Source: Methylobacterium gregans
GTDB lineage: Bacteria; Pseudomonadota; Alphaproteobacteria; Rhizobiales; Beijerinckiaceae
DNA: 47,708 nt
Reading direction: 5' to 3'
Assembly (NCBI RefSeq): GCF_022179245.1
Contig: NZ_BPQM01000093.1
Location: forward strand, 1-47,708
Part shown: positions 15,494 through 23,769 of the stretch, piece after piece
Layout of the letters: every line of letters begins with the position of its first letter
Position numbering within the stretch: the first letter of the stretch is position 1
Position numbers and translations under genes: made by a program
The notes under the pieces: generated by a model
Told to the model about the DNA's origin: nothing
Database searches by the model: none
What the model saw: only the letters and a program-made list of their open reading frames with translations

Positions 15494-16068
15494 GCGGGGC
15501 GCTCACCGTGGTGAAGCTCGGCGGCAGCCTGCTGGCCGACCCCGAGCGCCTGCGCGCCCGGCTGCGGCGGCTCGCCTCGGGCGCGGACGGCGCCTGCCTG
15601 ATCGTGCCGGGCGGCGGCCCCTTCGCGGACGCGGTGCGGACGGCGCAGGGCGCGCTCGGCTTCGACGACGCCCTAGCCCACCGCCTCGCCCTCGACGCGA
15701 TGGGGCGGATGGCCGAGGTTTTCTTAAGCTTGGAGCCGAGCCTGGCACGGTGCGCGATGTCCCTCCCTCCCCCCTCTGCGGGAGGAGGGAATGCCGCGCG
15801 GGTGTGGGATCCTTCGAGCCTTCGCGCCGGCCACCCCGACATCCCCGAGACCTGGGACGTCACCTCGGACAGCCTCGCGCTCTGGCTCGCTCGGCAGGTC
15901 GGTGCCGCCGCCTGCATCCTCGTGAAGTCCTCGGCCGCCCCGCCCGGCACCGGCCCGGCGGAATGGGCCGGCCTCGGCCTCGTTGACGCGGCTTTCCCGG
16001 CCTTCGCGGCGCGCTACAGGGGCACCATCCGCATCGAAGGACCGGCGCAGGGCCGGGTCGCCGCGTGA
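15490..16068 (+). CDS. mfnE: [5-(aminomethyl)furan-3-yl]methyl phosphate kinase-like protein
   Basis: This 192-residue member of the amino acid kinase fold should phosphorylate the aminomethylfuran phosphate to its diphosphate in methylofuran synthesis. It shows VVKLGGSLL (7-15), IVPGGGPFADAVR (38-50), and the late block TWDVTSDSLALWLA (121-134) followed by CILVKSS, matching archaeal MfnE. Residues about 89-102 (Met-Ser-Leu-Pro-Pro-Pro-Ser-Ala-Gly-Gly-Gly) look inserted before VWDP and are encoded by a near-perfect DNA hairpin (15760-15790). Activity may still be intact because the insert lies outside the nucleotide and phosphate loops. GTG 15490 and the stop both sit in GTGA overlaps with neighbours. 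Confidence 0.85.
   Translation: MSGALTVVKLGGSLLADPERLRARLRRLASGADGACLIVPGGGPFADAVRTAQGALGFDDALAHRLALDAMGRMAEVFLSLEPSLARCAMSLPPPSAGGGNAARVWDPSSLRAGHPDIPETWDVTSDSLALWLARQVGAAACILVKSSAAPPGTGPAEWAGLGLVDAAFPAFAARYRGTIRIEGPAQGRVAA
15760..15790 (+). repeat. Palindromic element inside mfnE
   Basis: TCCCTCCCTCCC at 15760-15771 is nearly complementary to GGGAGGAGGGA at 15780-15790, around a short CCCTCTGC loop. The purine/pyrimidine asymmetry and the encoded Pro-Pro-Pro-Ser-Ala-Gly-Gly-Gly stretch are unlike the rest of the gene. It looks like a small REP-type intergenic palindrome captured in frame. Confidence 0.6.
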
Positions 16069-17624
16069 GCCAGCCCGAACATCTCGTCTTCATCACCGGC
16101 AAGCTCGCCCGCGCGCGCCTGGAGAAGGTCGCCGCCGCCCTGCCGGCCGAGCGCTTCGCCTGGAGCATCGCCGATTCCGGCGTGAAGGTCGCGGCGCTGA
16201 TGACCGAGGAGATCATCCGCCGCCGCGTCACCCTGCCGGAGGGCGCCACCCGGGTGATCCTGCCCGGCCGCTGCCGCGCCAACCCCGAGGCGCTGGCCGC
16301 CCATTTCGGCGTGCCGGTGGAGCGCGGGCCGGACGAGATCGTGGACCTGCCGGCCCATCTCGGGCTCGCCGGCCGCACCGTCGACCTGTCCCGCCACGAC
16401 CTGCGCATCTTCGCCGAGATCGTGGACGCCTCGAAGATGACGCCCGAGGCGATCCTGGCCAAGGGCCTCGACCTCGCCCGCCGCGGCGCCGACGTGATCG
16501 ATCTCGGCGGCCTGCCCGACACGCCCTTCCCGCACCTGGAGGACACGGTCCGGCTGATGAAGGCGGCGGGGCTGCGGGTCAGCGTCGATTCCTTCTCGCT
16601 CGATGAGCTGACCCGGGGGGCCAAGGCCGGCGCGGACTACCTGCTCAGCCTCAACGAGGAGACGCTCGGCCTCGCCTTCGAGACCGGCGCGGTGCCGGTG
16701 CTGGTGCCGATGCGGCCCGACGACCTGCCCTCCCTCGACCGCGCCATCGCGCGCATGGAGCGCGCGGGCCTGCCCTACATGGCCGATCCGATCTTGGAGC
16801 CGATCCATTTCGGCTTCGTGGATTCCATCGCGCGCTACCGCGACGTGCGGGCGCGCTGGCCGGAAGCCGAGATGATGATGGGCACCGGCAACCTCACGGA
16901 GCTGACCGAGGCCGACAGCCTCGGCGTCACGGCGCTGCTCGCGGGAATGTGCTCGGAACTCGCCATCCGCAACGTGCTGATCGTGCAGGTCTCCAACCAC
17001 ACCCGCCGCACCGTGGAGGAGCACGACGCCGCCCGGCGCGTCATGTACGCCGCCAAGGCCGACGCGGCGTTGCCCAAGGGCTACGGACGGGCACTTCTGG
17101 CACTTCACGACAAGCGCCCCTTCGTGCAGACCCCCGACGAGATCGCGGCCCTTGCCGCCGAGGTCCGCGACCCGAACTATCGCATCGCGGTCGCCGAGGA
17201 CGGTATCCACGTCTACAACCGCGACATCCACAAGGTCGGCACCGACGCGATGGCCTTCTTCCCGGATCTCAACGTGGCGAGCGACGGCGCGCACGCCTTC
17301 TATCTCGGGAACGAGCTGGCCAAGGCCGAGACCGCTTGGCGGCTGGGCAAGCGCTACGTGCAGGACGAGCCCCTGGTCTGGGGCGCGGCCGCCGACGCCG
17401 AGGCCGAGGACACCACCGCCTTCAAGAAGGCCGGCCACACCAAGCATTCGGGCCCCGGCGGGCCGCCCCCCGGCACCCGCGACGCGCGGATCCCGGCCGA
17501 GGCCGACGCGGAGCCGCCCGAGACCGTCGGCGCGGAGGAAGCCCGCGCCGAGGCGAATGTCGCCGCGACGCCGCGTCCCGGAAGAGCGCGGCTCGTCTGC
17601 GGCAAGCTGGTGGCCGAGGACTGA
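16065..17624 (+). CDS. Dihydropteroate synthase-related protein (DUF6513), C1-cofactor cluster
   Basis: This 519-residue protein has three parts. An N-terminal DUF6513-type domain (about 1-120) contains VFITGKLARARLEKVAAALP. A pterin-binding/DHPS-like TIM barrel (about 125-350) shows IFAEIVDASKM, GADVIDLGG, LRVSVDSFS and MMMGTGNLTELTEADSLG. A C-terminal domain (about 350-455) contains VAEDGIHVYNRD and FFPDLNVASDGAHAFYLG. A Pro/Ala/Glu tail then ends RLVCGKLVAED. Such proteins occur in methanogens and in tetrahydromethanopterin-using methylotrophs; the step is not settled but coenzyme biosynthesis is likely. GTG 16065 overlaps the mfnE stop. DUF447 follows 4 bp later. Confidence 0.88.
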   Translation: MSQPEHLVFITGKLARARLEKVAAALPAERFAWSIADSGVKVAALMTEEIIRRRVTLPEGATRVILPGRCRANPEALAAHFGVPVERGPDEIVDLPAHLGLAGRTVDLSRHDLRIFAEIVDASKMTPEAILAKGLDLARRGADVIDLGGLPDTPFPHLEDTVRLMKAAGLRVSVDSFSLDELTRGAKAGADYLLSLNEETLGLAFETGAVPVLVPMRPDDLPSLDRAIARMERAGLPYMADPILEPIHFGFVDSIARYRDVRARWPEAEMMMGTGNLTELTEADSLGVTALLAGMCSELAIRNVLIVQVSNHTRRTVEEHDAARRVMYAAKADAALPKGYGRALLALHDKRPFVQTPDEIAALAAEVRDPNYRIAVAEDGIHVYNRDIHKVGTDAMAFFPDLNVASDGAHAFYLGNELAKAETAWRLGKRYVQDEPLVWGAAADAEAEDTTAFKKAGHTKHSGPGGPPPGTRDARIPAEADAEPPETVGAEEARAEANVAATPRPGRARLVCGKLVAED

Positions 17625-17628
17625 GACC

Positions 17629-18225
17629 GTGCCGCTGATCCTTGAGACCGTCGTCACCACCCTGTCGCCCGAGGGCGAGCTGCACCTCGTGCCGTTCGGG
17701 CTGATCCGCGAGGGCGACGCCTGGATCCTCGCCCCCTTCCGGCCCTCGCCGACGATCCGGAACCTGGAGGCCAACCCGCATTTCGCCGCCTCGAGCCCGC
17801 GCGACGTCCGGGTGATCGCGGGCGCGGTCACGGGCCGGCGCGACTGGCCGGTGGTCGCGTGCGAGGCGATTCCGGGCAAGCGCCTCGCCGACAGCTTCGG
17901 CCACGCCGAGTTCGCGGTGGACTCGGTCGAGGACGACGCGACCCGGCCGCGCTTCCGCGGGCGCCTGATCCGGTCGAGCGCCCACGAGCCCTTCATCGGC
18001 TACAACCGGGCGCAAGCCGCCGTGCTGGAGGCCGCGATCCTCTCGACGCGGCTGCACATGCTGACCCCGGAGAAGATCCTGACGGAGATGGCCTATCTCG
18101 CCATCGCGATATCCAAGACGGCCGGGCCGCGCGAGCGCGAGGCCTGGGACTGGATCGAGGACAAGGTCGCGCAGGCCCTCGGCCGCAGCGAGCGGGTTCT
18201 CGCAAACCCCGGCGCCGCACCCTAG
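17629..18225 (+). CDS. DUF447 family protein of the C1-cofactor cluster
   Basis: This 198-residue cytoplasmic protein belongs to DUF447, a split-barrel flavin-reductase-like family shared by methanogenic archaea and methylotrophic bacteria. The N-terminal block ETVVTTLSPEGELHLVPFGLI and the barrel segment PTIRNLEANPHFAAS are typical; the C-terminal half is helical (AAVLEAAILSTRLHMLTPEKI). GTG 17629 starts 4 bp after the DHPS-related gene, so the genes are in one operon. It may bind FMN, though no catalytic residues can be named. A role in tetrahydromethanopterin or methylofuran synthesis is inferred from company, not shown. Confidence 0.85.
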   Translation: MPLILETVVTTLSPEGELHLVPFGLIREGDAWILAPFRPSPTIRNLEANPHFAASSPRDVRVIAGAVTGRRDWPVVACEAIPGKRLADSFGHAEFAVDSVEDDATRPRFRGRLIRSSAHEPFIGYNRAQAAVLEAAILSTRLHMLTPEKILTEMAYLAIAISKTAGPREREAWDWIEDKVAQALGRSERVLANPGAAP

Positions 18226-18249
18226 ACGGCGCCCGAAGGAGAGACGTCC

Positions 18250-18780
18250 ATGAAGTTCATGAGGCTCGCGGCCGTGGCGGCGCTCGCCACGGTGTCGTTT
18301 ACCGCGCAGGCCCACGGGCCCACGCGCCAGAAGGTCTCGGAGAGCGTCGAGATCAACGCGCCCGCCGACAAGGTCTGGGCGGTGGTCGGCAACTTCCAGG
18401 ACGGCAGCTGGATTCCGGTGGTCGAGAAGACCGAGGGCACGGGCGGCAACGAGCCGAAGGCCACCCGCACGCTGACGCTGAAGGGCGGCGCCACGGTGCA
18501 GGAGGAGCTCTCCAAGTACGACGCCGAGAAGAAGAGCCTGATGTACCGGATCGACAAGGTCGACGTGAAGACCCTGCCGGTGAACGACTACTCGTCCTGG
18601 ATCGAGCTGGATCCTCAGGGCGACAAGACCAAGGTGACGTGGCGCGGCGCCTTCTACCGCGGCTACATGAACAACGATCCGCCGCCGGACCTCAACGACG
18701 AGGCCGCCAAGAAGGCCGTCCAGGGCCTCTACCGCGCCGGCCTCGACAACCTGAAGGCCAAGGTCGAGAAGGGCTCGTGA
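18250..18780 (+). CDS. MxaD-like SRPBCC-fold periplasmic protein
   Basis: This 176-residue exported protein has a signal peptide (MKFMRLAAVAALATVSFTAQA, then HGPTRQ). The mature part is a START/SRPBCC helix-grip fold beginning VSESVEINAPADKVWAVVGNFQDGSWIP and containing WIELDPQGDKTKVTWRGAFYRG. It resembles MxaD, a periplasmic protein that helps methanol dehydrogenase interact with its cytochrome. Here it is not in an mxa locus but 24 bp after DUF447, behind a GGAGAG site, and its stop overlaps the beta-propeller GTG. It therefore probably serves a PQQ methanol dehydrogenase, possibly the lanthanide type. Orthology to mxaD itself is not claimed. Confidence 0.8.
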   Translation: MKFMRLAAVAALATVSFTAQAHGPTRQKVSESVEINAPADKVWAVVGNFQDGSWIPVVEKTEGTGGNEPKATRTLTLKGGATVQEELSKYDAEKKSLMYRIDKVDVKTLPVNDYSSWIELDPQGDKTKVTWRGAFYRGYMNNDPPPDLNDEAAKKAVQGLYRAGLDNLKAKVEKGS

Positions 18781-19778
18781 CGCCGGACGGACGCGCGCGT
18801 CCCGCGGGAGGCCGGCCTCGGGTCGGTCTCCTCGCGCTGCCGCGCGGGCTCGCCGCCTTCCTTCTCCTCGCCGCCCTCCCGCCCTCCGCCCGCGCGGCCG
18901 AGGCCCTGGTGACCGTCCAGGGCGACAACGCCGTCGAGGTGGTCGATCTCGACGCCGCCAAGGTGGTGCGGCGCATCCCGGTCTCCGGCTCGCCCGCCGG
19001 CATCGCGCTCTCGCCCGACCGGAGCGTGGCCTACGTCACCCGCCCCGACCTGCCGGGGCTCGCGGTGATCGACCTGAAGACCGACACGGTCGTGCAGGAT
19101 CTCAAGCTTCCGGGCGGCCCGCTCGGCATCGGCGTCGATCCGCGCGCCGGCACCGTCTACGTCGCCGATTGGTACGCCGCCCGCGTGCTGGTGCTGCGAC
19201 CCGAGGGCGGCCGCCTCGTCGCGGACGGGGAGATCGCCGTCGGCAAGTCGCCCTCCGGCCTCGCCGTGACGCCGGACGGCACGACCCTGCTGGTCGCCAA
19301 CCGCGAGGCCGACAGCGTCTCGGTGGTCGACATCGCGGCGCGCCGGGAGGTCGCCCGGGTGCCCGTGGGCCACCACCCGTTCGGCCTGACCCTCGATGCC
19401 GAGGGTCAGCGCGCCTACACCGCCAACGTCACGGGCGACGACGTCTCGGTCATCGACGTGCCCGCGCGGCGCGAGATCGGCCGGGTGAAGACGGGCGAGC
19501 GGCCCTACGTGGTGGCGCTGGCCGGCGGGCGCGGCTTCGTCACCGACCAGTACGCCAACAGCGTCACGGCCTTCGACCTCGCGACGCTCGAGCCGCTCCG
19601 GGCGATCGACGTCGGCGACCATCCGGAGGGCATCGGGGCGGACCGGGAGGGCCGCTTCCTCTACGTCGCGAACTGGGGCTCGAACACGCTCGGCGTCATC
19701 GACGCGCGGACGCTGACGGTCGTGCGCGAGATCCCGACCGGCGACGGCCCGCGCGCCTTCGGGGATTTCTTGCGATAG
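18777..19778 (+). CDS. Exported YVTN/YncE-type beta-propeller protein
   Basis: This 333-residue protein starts at GTG 18777 within a GTGA overlap with the MxaD-like gene. A basic N-terminus and hydrophobic stretch (LALPRGLAAFLLLAALPPSARA) form the export signal. Around seven propeller blades follow, each with motifs such as VYVADWYAARVLVL, SVVDIAARREVARVPVG, YTANVTGDDVSVIDVPARREIG and YVANWGSNTLGVIDARTLTV. It is related to LutB (11184-12173) in length and repeat style. Coupled translation with an MxaD-like protein suggests a shared role in the periplasm around methanol oxidation. No catalytic residues are seen; it may be a binding scaffold. Confidence 0.85.
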   Translation: MTPDGRARPAGGRPRVGLLALPRGLAAFLLLAALPPSARAAEALVTVQGDNAVEVVDLDAAKVVRRIPVSGSPAGIALSPDRSVAYVTRPDLPGLAVIDLKTDTVVQDLKLPGGPLGIGVDPRAGTVYVADWYAARVLVLRPEGGRLVADGEIAVGKSPSGLAVTPDGTTLLVANREADSVSVVDIAARREVARVPVGHHPFGLTLDAEGQRAYTANVTGDDVSVIDVPARREIGRVKTGERPYVVALAGGRGFVTDQYANSVTAFDLATLEPLRAIDVGDHPEGIGADREGRFLYVANWGSNTLGVIDARTLTVVREIPTGDGPRAFGDFLR

Positions 19779-19782
19779 GGTC

Positions 19783-19801
19783 CGCCCGTCCCGGGGCGGG
19801 C
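19783..19801. terminator. Short hairpin between convergent genes
   Basis: CCGCCC and GGGCGG arms with a short loop lie right after the propeller stop and before the convergent 66-residue gene. There is no T-run, so the terminator call is tentative. Confidence 0.4.
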
Positions 19802-19808
19802 AGCCCGC

Positions 19809-20009
19809 TCAGGCGGCTTCCGGCGGCTCGTCCGGGTCGGGCGCGCCGGAGGAGTTCAAGATATCCTCCAGCTCGTCCACCAGCATGTCGATCTGCTCGT
19901 GGGTGGCGAGCACCTTCACCACCTCCCCGCCCTCCGTGGCGAGCGCCAGCTCGATATGCGGCCCGACCCGGCTCGTCAGGACGCGGGCGAGGATCTTCAC
20001 GGCGCTCAT
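19809..20009 (-). CDS. Small conserved-looking protein coupled to mfnF, 66 aa
   Basis: This 66-residue cytoplasmic protein starts at ATG 20009 in an ATGA overlap with the mfnF stop. It has a compact strand-helix composition: KILARVLTSRVGPHIELALAT, then a helix THEQIDMLVDELEDILNSS, then an acidic Pro-rich tail. No family is recognised. Tight coupling to mfnF suggests it works with or regulates methylofuran core assembly. It is too short for a full enzyme, and no metal or nucleotide motif is seen. Confidence 0.65.
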   Translation of the reverse strand: MSAVKILARVLTSRVGPHIELALATEGGEVVKVLATHEQIDMLVDELEDILNSSGAPDPDEPPEAA

Positions 20010-21085
20010 GCGGGTCTCCCGGATGCGGCTTCAAGAGGGTCGTCGGCGGCGATGAGGCCCACGGCCACCGCGGGGCCGCAGGTCGAGGCCCAGGCGGGCT
20101 CGCCCGCGATGCGCGCCGCCAGGATCCCGGTGAAGGGGATGGCGGGGCGCCCGAGCCGGGCGGCGAGGCGTTCGGCCAGGAAGGCGCCGGCCCCGCAGGT
20201 GACCAGGGGCGCGTCGGCCGGCAGGTCGGTCCGCGACAGCAGCGTGGCGGCCGCGTCGTGGAGCTGGCGCAGCTGCGCCTCGGCGAAGTGCCGGGCGAGC
20301 GCGGCCCATTCGGCGGCGCTCCCCTCCTGGCGGTCGCGGCCGATCATCCGGGCGAGCCGCGTCTCGCTCTCGGCCACCGACTTGCCCTTGAGATCGCCGG
20401 TATGCTGCTGGTCGGCTCCCTCGGCCAGGTCGCCGGTGATGCGGTGGACGTCGCCCGCATGCGCGAAGGTCTCGGCCATCAGCCGGGTGCGCCGCCCGCG
20501 GAACGGCGCGTGGTCGGCGAGCGCCAGCAGCGGCGTGCGCACCACGCCTGTGTAGACGAGCTCTCCCGTCTCCAGGCGCTCGGCGTCGCTGTAGCCCGCG
20601 CTCTCCGGCGCACCGTCCACGATCGGAATCAGGTCGGCGGTGGTCGAGCCGATATCGACGAGGAGCGCGTGGCGCAGATGGCGCCCGACGAGCGCCGCGG
20701 TGGCGTGCCAGTTCGCCGAGGCGATGTCGGCAGCGCGGCCCTCCGCCCGCTCGGGCGCAATGAGGCCGGCGCGGCCCGCGTAGATCCGCACGCGGCCCGC
20801 GAGGTTCGCCGCCGCCCAGCCCGCGAGCTGCGCCACGCCGTCCGTGCGGTCGGCGAAGCAGTCGGTCAGCTCGCCCGTCATGGTGACGGCGTGCAGGGCC
20901 TCTCCGCGGGCCCAGTCGGGCAGTTCGGCCAGCGTCTTGTCGAGGGCCGGCAGCCCGCGCCAGAGCGGGCAGGCCGCCTGCACCACGTCGCGCACGACGC
21001 CGCCCTCGACGAGGGCCGCCTTGACGTGCACCCCCCCGAGATCCCACCCGATTCGTCTGTGACTGGATGTCGGTGCTGCGGACAA
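20006..21085 (-). CDS. mfnF: Methylofuran core-assembly enzyme, MfnF family (hydantoinase-like fold)
   Basis: This protein of about 359 residues belongs to the H4MPT-linked C1-transfer family that includes archaeal MfnF, which joins the aminomethylfuran diphosphate to the phenol oxygen of the tyramine/tyrosine part. The ASKHA-type phosphate loops are seen in GWDLGGVHVKAALV (13-26) and VDIGSTTADLIPI (143-155); TMTGELTDCFADR (69-81) and the C-terminal VTCGAGAFLAERLA also match. No ATG or GTG lies upstream of the first motif nearby; TTG 21085 is the most reasonable start, and the next ATG (21217) would run deep into the opposite gene. It is divergent from the HisA-like gene by 11 bp and followed by a coupled 66-residue gene. 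Confidence 0.85.
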   Translation of the reverse strand: MSAAPTSSHRRIGWDLGGVHVKAALVEGGVVRDVVQAACPLWRGLPALDKTLAELPDWARGEALHAVTMTGELTDCFADRTDGVAQLAGWAAANLAGRVRIYAGRAGLIAPERAEGRAADIASANWHATAALVGRHLRHALLVDIGSTTADLIPIVDGAPESAGYSDAERLETGELVYTGVVRTPLLALADHAPFRGRRTRLMAETFAHAGDVHRITGDLAEGADQQHTGDLKGKSVAESETRLARMIGRDRQEGSAAEWAALARHFAEAQLRQLHDAAATLLSRTDLPADAPLVTCGAGAFLAERLAARLGRPAIPFTGILAARIAGEPAWASTCGPAVAVGLIAADDPLEAASGRPA

Positions 21086-21096
21086 GGGGCGTCTCG

Positions 21097-21813
21097 ATGG
21101 CGGAGCGAGTGGACGGTTTCGCGGTGATCCCGGTGCTCGACCTGCGCCGCGGGCAGGTGGTCCGGGCGCGCCGGGGCGAGCGCGACTCCTATGCCCCGAT
21201 CGAGACGCCCTTGGCAAAGGGCTCGGCTCCCGGCGCGGTCGCCGCCGGCATCCTGGCGGCCTTCCCCGCTCCTCTGCTCTACGTGGCCGACCTCGACGCG
21301 ATCATCGACGGCGCCCAGCCCGACCGCGCCGCCCTGGAGGCGATCGCGCGGGCGTGCCCCGGCACGACGCTCTGGGTCGATGCCGGCTTCTGCGAGCGTG
21401 CGGCGACCGAGGCCTTCGCCGAGGCCGGGCTCGGGCGCCCGGTGATCGGCAGCGAGAGCCAGCGCGACGGCGATCTGGTGCGGGCGCTGGGCGACCGGGC
21501 GGTGCTCTCCCTCGACAGCCGGGGCGACGAGCGGCTCGGGCCGGCCGTGCTCCACGCGGACGCCGACCTCTGGCCCCGCGACGTGATCGTGATGACGCTG
21601 GCCCGCGTCGGCGCCGATGCGGGCCCGGATCTCGACGGCCTCCGGGCGGCGCGCCGCCGGGCGCCCCGGGCCCGCATCCACGCGGCGGGCGGCGTGCGGG
21701 GCCCCGACGACCTCGCCGCGCTCGCGCAGGCGGGCGCGGCCGGCGCCCTCGTGGCGACCGCGCTCCACGACGGCCGCCTGCGCCCGGAGCATGGGAAGGC
21801 CTGGGCCGGATAA
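21097..21813 (+). CDS. HisA/HisF-related TIM-barrel protein of the C1-cofactor cluster
   Basis: This 238-residue (beta/alpha)8-barrel protein is related to HisA. ATG 21097 with AAGGGG upstream is preferred over ATG 21067. The N-terminal [16 protein letters not shown] and mid LYVADLDAI and LSLDSRGDE contain the acidic positions of HisA-type barrels, and [16 protein letters not shown] matches the C-terminal phosphate-binding strand. True hisA lies in a his operon, whereas this subgroup occurs in archaea and methylotrophs next to C1-cofactor genes. It is divergent from mfnF, which supports a cofactor role. The reaction is not known. Confidence 0.82.
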   Translation: MAERVDGFAVIPVLDLRRGQVVRARRGERDSYAPIETPLAKGSAPGAVAAGILAAFPAPLLYVADLDAIIDGAQPDRAALEAIARACPGTTLWVDAGFCERAATEAFAEAGLGRPVIGSESQRDGDLVRALGDRAVLSLDSRGDERLGPAVLHADADLWPRDVIVMTLARVGADAGPDLDGLRAARRRAPRARIHAAGGVRGPDDLAALAQAGAAGALVATALHDGRLRPEHGKAWAG

Positions 21814-21877
21814 ACTTCCGGGCCGGGGCCGCCGCTGCTATATCCGCCCGCGAACCCGAACGACGGCGCGAAGACCC

Positions 21878-22480
21878 ATGGACAAGTTCACCACCCTGGA
21901 GGGCGTCGCGGCGCCCATGCGGATCATCAACATCGACACCGACCGCATCATCCCGAAGCAGTATCTCAAGACGATCAAGCGGACCGGCCTCGGCAAGGGC
22001 CTGTTCTCGGAGATGCGCTACAACGAGGACGGCTCGGACAACCCGGACTTCGTCCTCAACCGGCCGGCCTACCGCAACGCCAAGATCCTGGTGGTGGGCG
22101 ACAATTTCGGCTGCGGCTCCTCGCGCGAGCACGCCCCCTGGGCGCTGGCCGATTTCGGCATCCGCTGCGTGATCTCCACGAGCTTCGCCGACATCTTCTT
22201 CAACAACTGCGCCAAGAACGGCATCCTGGCGATCGTGGTGGCGCCGGAGGATCTGGAGAAGCTGTTCGAGGATGCCGAGCGGGGCCAGAACGCCACCCTC
22301 ACCGTCGACCTCGAGGCGCAGACCATCCGGGGCCCCGACGGCGGCACGCTCCACTTCGACATCGACCCGGCCCGCAAGCACAACCTGCTGAACGGCCTCG
22401 ACGAGATCGGCCTGACGCTGGAGCGGGCGCCCGCCATCGACGCCTACGAGGCCAAGCTCGCGGAGCGCGGCTGGGCCTGA
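21878..22480 (+). CDS. leuD: 3-isopropylmalate dehydratase small subunit
   Basis: This 200-residue small subunit forms, with LeuC, the isopropylmalate isomerase of leucine synthesis. The swivel-domain motif [15 protein letters not shown] (about 71-85) and the N-terminal [15 protein letters not shown] are diagnostic, and length is normal. LeuC is not in this window, so the gene is separate from its partner. It lies close to rplS, a neighbourhood often seen in Rhizobiales. It has no overlap with the HisA-like gene upstream (64 bp). Confidence 0.95.
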   Translation: MDKFTTLEGVAAPMRIINIDTDRIIPKQYLKTIKRTGLGKGLFSEMRYNEDGSDNPDFVLNRPAYRNAKILVVGDNFGCGSSREHAPWALADFGIRCVISTSFADIFFNNCAKNGILAIVVAPEDLEKLFEDAERGQNATLTVDLEAQTIRGPDGGTLHFDIDPARKHNLLNGLDEIGLTLERAPAIDAYEAKLAERGWA

Positions 22481-22567
22481 GCGGAGGCCCGGCGCAGGTC
22501 GCTCACGGTTCCTTTACCTTGATGCCGCCTTGAATGGGCGGCATCCGAGACCGCAAGGAGCCGCCTG

Positions 22568-23764
22568 ATGACGACGACGCCGCGCGCCACGATCCTGCCC
22601 TTGCTGGGGCTTGCCGGGATGCTGGCGGCCGTGCCCGCCCGCGCGAGCTTCGATGCCTGCCTCGCCGGCATCCAGGCCCAGGCGGCCCAGCAGGGCGTCT
22701 CGGCCCAGGCCTTCCGGGCGGCGACCGCGGGCATCAGCTTCGACGACAAGGTCATCGAGCTCTCCCAGGCCCAGCCCGAGTTCAAGACGCCGATCTGGGA
22801 CTACATGGCCGCCCTCGTGGACGAGGAGCGGGTCGAGGACGGGCGCGCCGCCATGCGCCAGCACGCGGCGGCGCTCGCCCAGGCGGAGGCGCGCTACGGC
22901 GTCGACCGGCACACCATCGCGGCCGTCTGGGGCGTCGAATCGAATTTCGGCAAGAACCTCGGCAAGATGCCGCTGGTGCAGTCGCTCGCCACCCTCGCCT
23001 GCTCGGGCAACCGGCGCCGGGACTTCTTCCGCGGCGAATTGCTCGCCACCCTCAAGATCATCGCCCACGGCGACATCGCGCCCGAGCGCCTGACCGGCTC
23101 CTGGGCCGGCGCCTTCGGGCAGACCCAGTTCATGCCCACCACCTACCAGCGCCTCGCGGTCGACCTCGACGGCGACGGGCGCCGCGACGTGGTCGATTCG
23201 GTGGCCGACGCGGTGGGCTCCACGGCGAACTTCCTGCGCGCCGCCAAGTGGCACAACGGCACGCCCTGGGGCTACGAGGTGCGCCTGCCGCGCGGCTTCA
23301 ACGTCGCGGCGGCCGGCCGCAAGAACAAGCACGCGGTCGGCCACTGGGCCTCGCTCGGCGTCACCCGGGTGGACGGCCGCCCGCTCACCGGCGAGGGGCC
23401 GGCCGGGATCATCGCGCCGGCCGGCATCGACGGCCCGGCCTTCTTGGTGACGAAGAACTTCGACGCGATCTACTCCTACAACGCGGCCGAATCCTACGGG
23501 CTCGCCATCGCGGTCCTCTCCGACCGGCTCCGCGGGCGCCCCGGCGTCCAGGCCGAGTGGCCGACCGACGACCCGCCGCTGTCCCGCGCCGAGCGCCGCG
23601 ACCTGCAGGTTCGCCTGACCCGCCGCGGCTACGACGTCGGCGAGCCGGACGGCAAGGTCGGCCAGAAGACCCGCGACGCGATCAAGGCGGTCGAGCGCGA
23701 GCTCGGCATGCCCCAGACCGGCCGCCCGGGCGGCAAGGTGCTGGAGGCGCTGCGGCGGGGGTGA
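22568..23764 (+). CDS. Lytic murein transglycosylase (MltB type) with peptidoglycan-binding domain
   Basis: This 398-residue exported enzyme cleaves peptidoglycan glycan strands with 1,6-anhydro products. A signal peptide (ending AVPARA then SFDACL) is followed by an SLT35/MltB catalytic domain: the catalytic Glu is in WGVESNFGKNLG (about 122), followed by SWAGAFGQTQFMPTTY. VDLDGDGRRDVVDSVAD (about residues 199-215) is the EF-hand-like calcium loop of the family. The C-terminal 60 residues form a PG-binding-1 domain (LQVRLTRRGYDVGEPDGKVGQKTRDAIK). ATG 22568 follows AAGGAGC. No lipobox is present, so it is probably a soluble periplasmic form. Confidence 0.92.
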   Translation: MTTTPRATILPLLGLAGMLAAVPARASFDACLAGIQAQAAQQGVSAQAFRAATAGISFDDKVIELSQAQPEFKTPIWDYMAALVDEERVEDGRAAMRQHAAALAQAEARYGVDRHTIAAVWGVESNFGKNLGKMPLVQSLATLACSGNRRRDFFRGELLATLKIIAHGDIAPERLTGSWAGAFGQTQFMPTTYQRLAVDLDGDGRRDVVDSVADAVGSTANFLRAAKWHNGTPWGYEVRLPRGFNVAAAGRKNKHAVGHWASLGVTRVDGRPLTGEGPAGIIAPAGIDGPAFLVTKNFDAIYSYNAAESYGLAIAVLSDRLRGRPGVQAEWPTDDPPLSRAERRDLQVRLTRRGYDVGEPDGKVGQKTRDAIKAVERELGMPQTGRPGGKVLEALRRG

Positions 23765-23769
23765 GAGGC

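Noticed and set aside
22568..23764. EF-hand-like DLDGDGRRD loop as a lanthanide-binding protein
   Set aside because: The loop is the normal calcium site of MltB/Slt35-type transglycosylases, so the context is ordinary.
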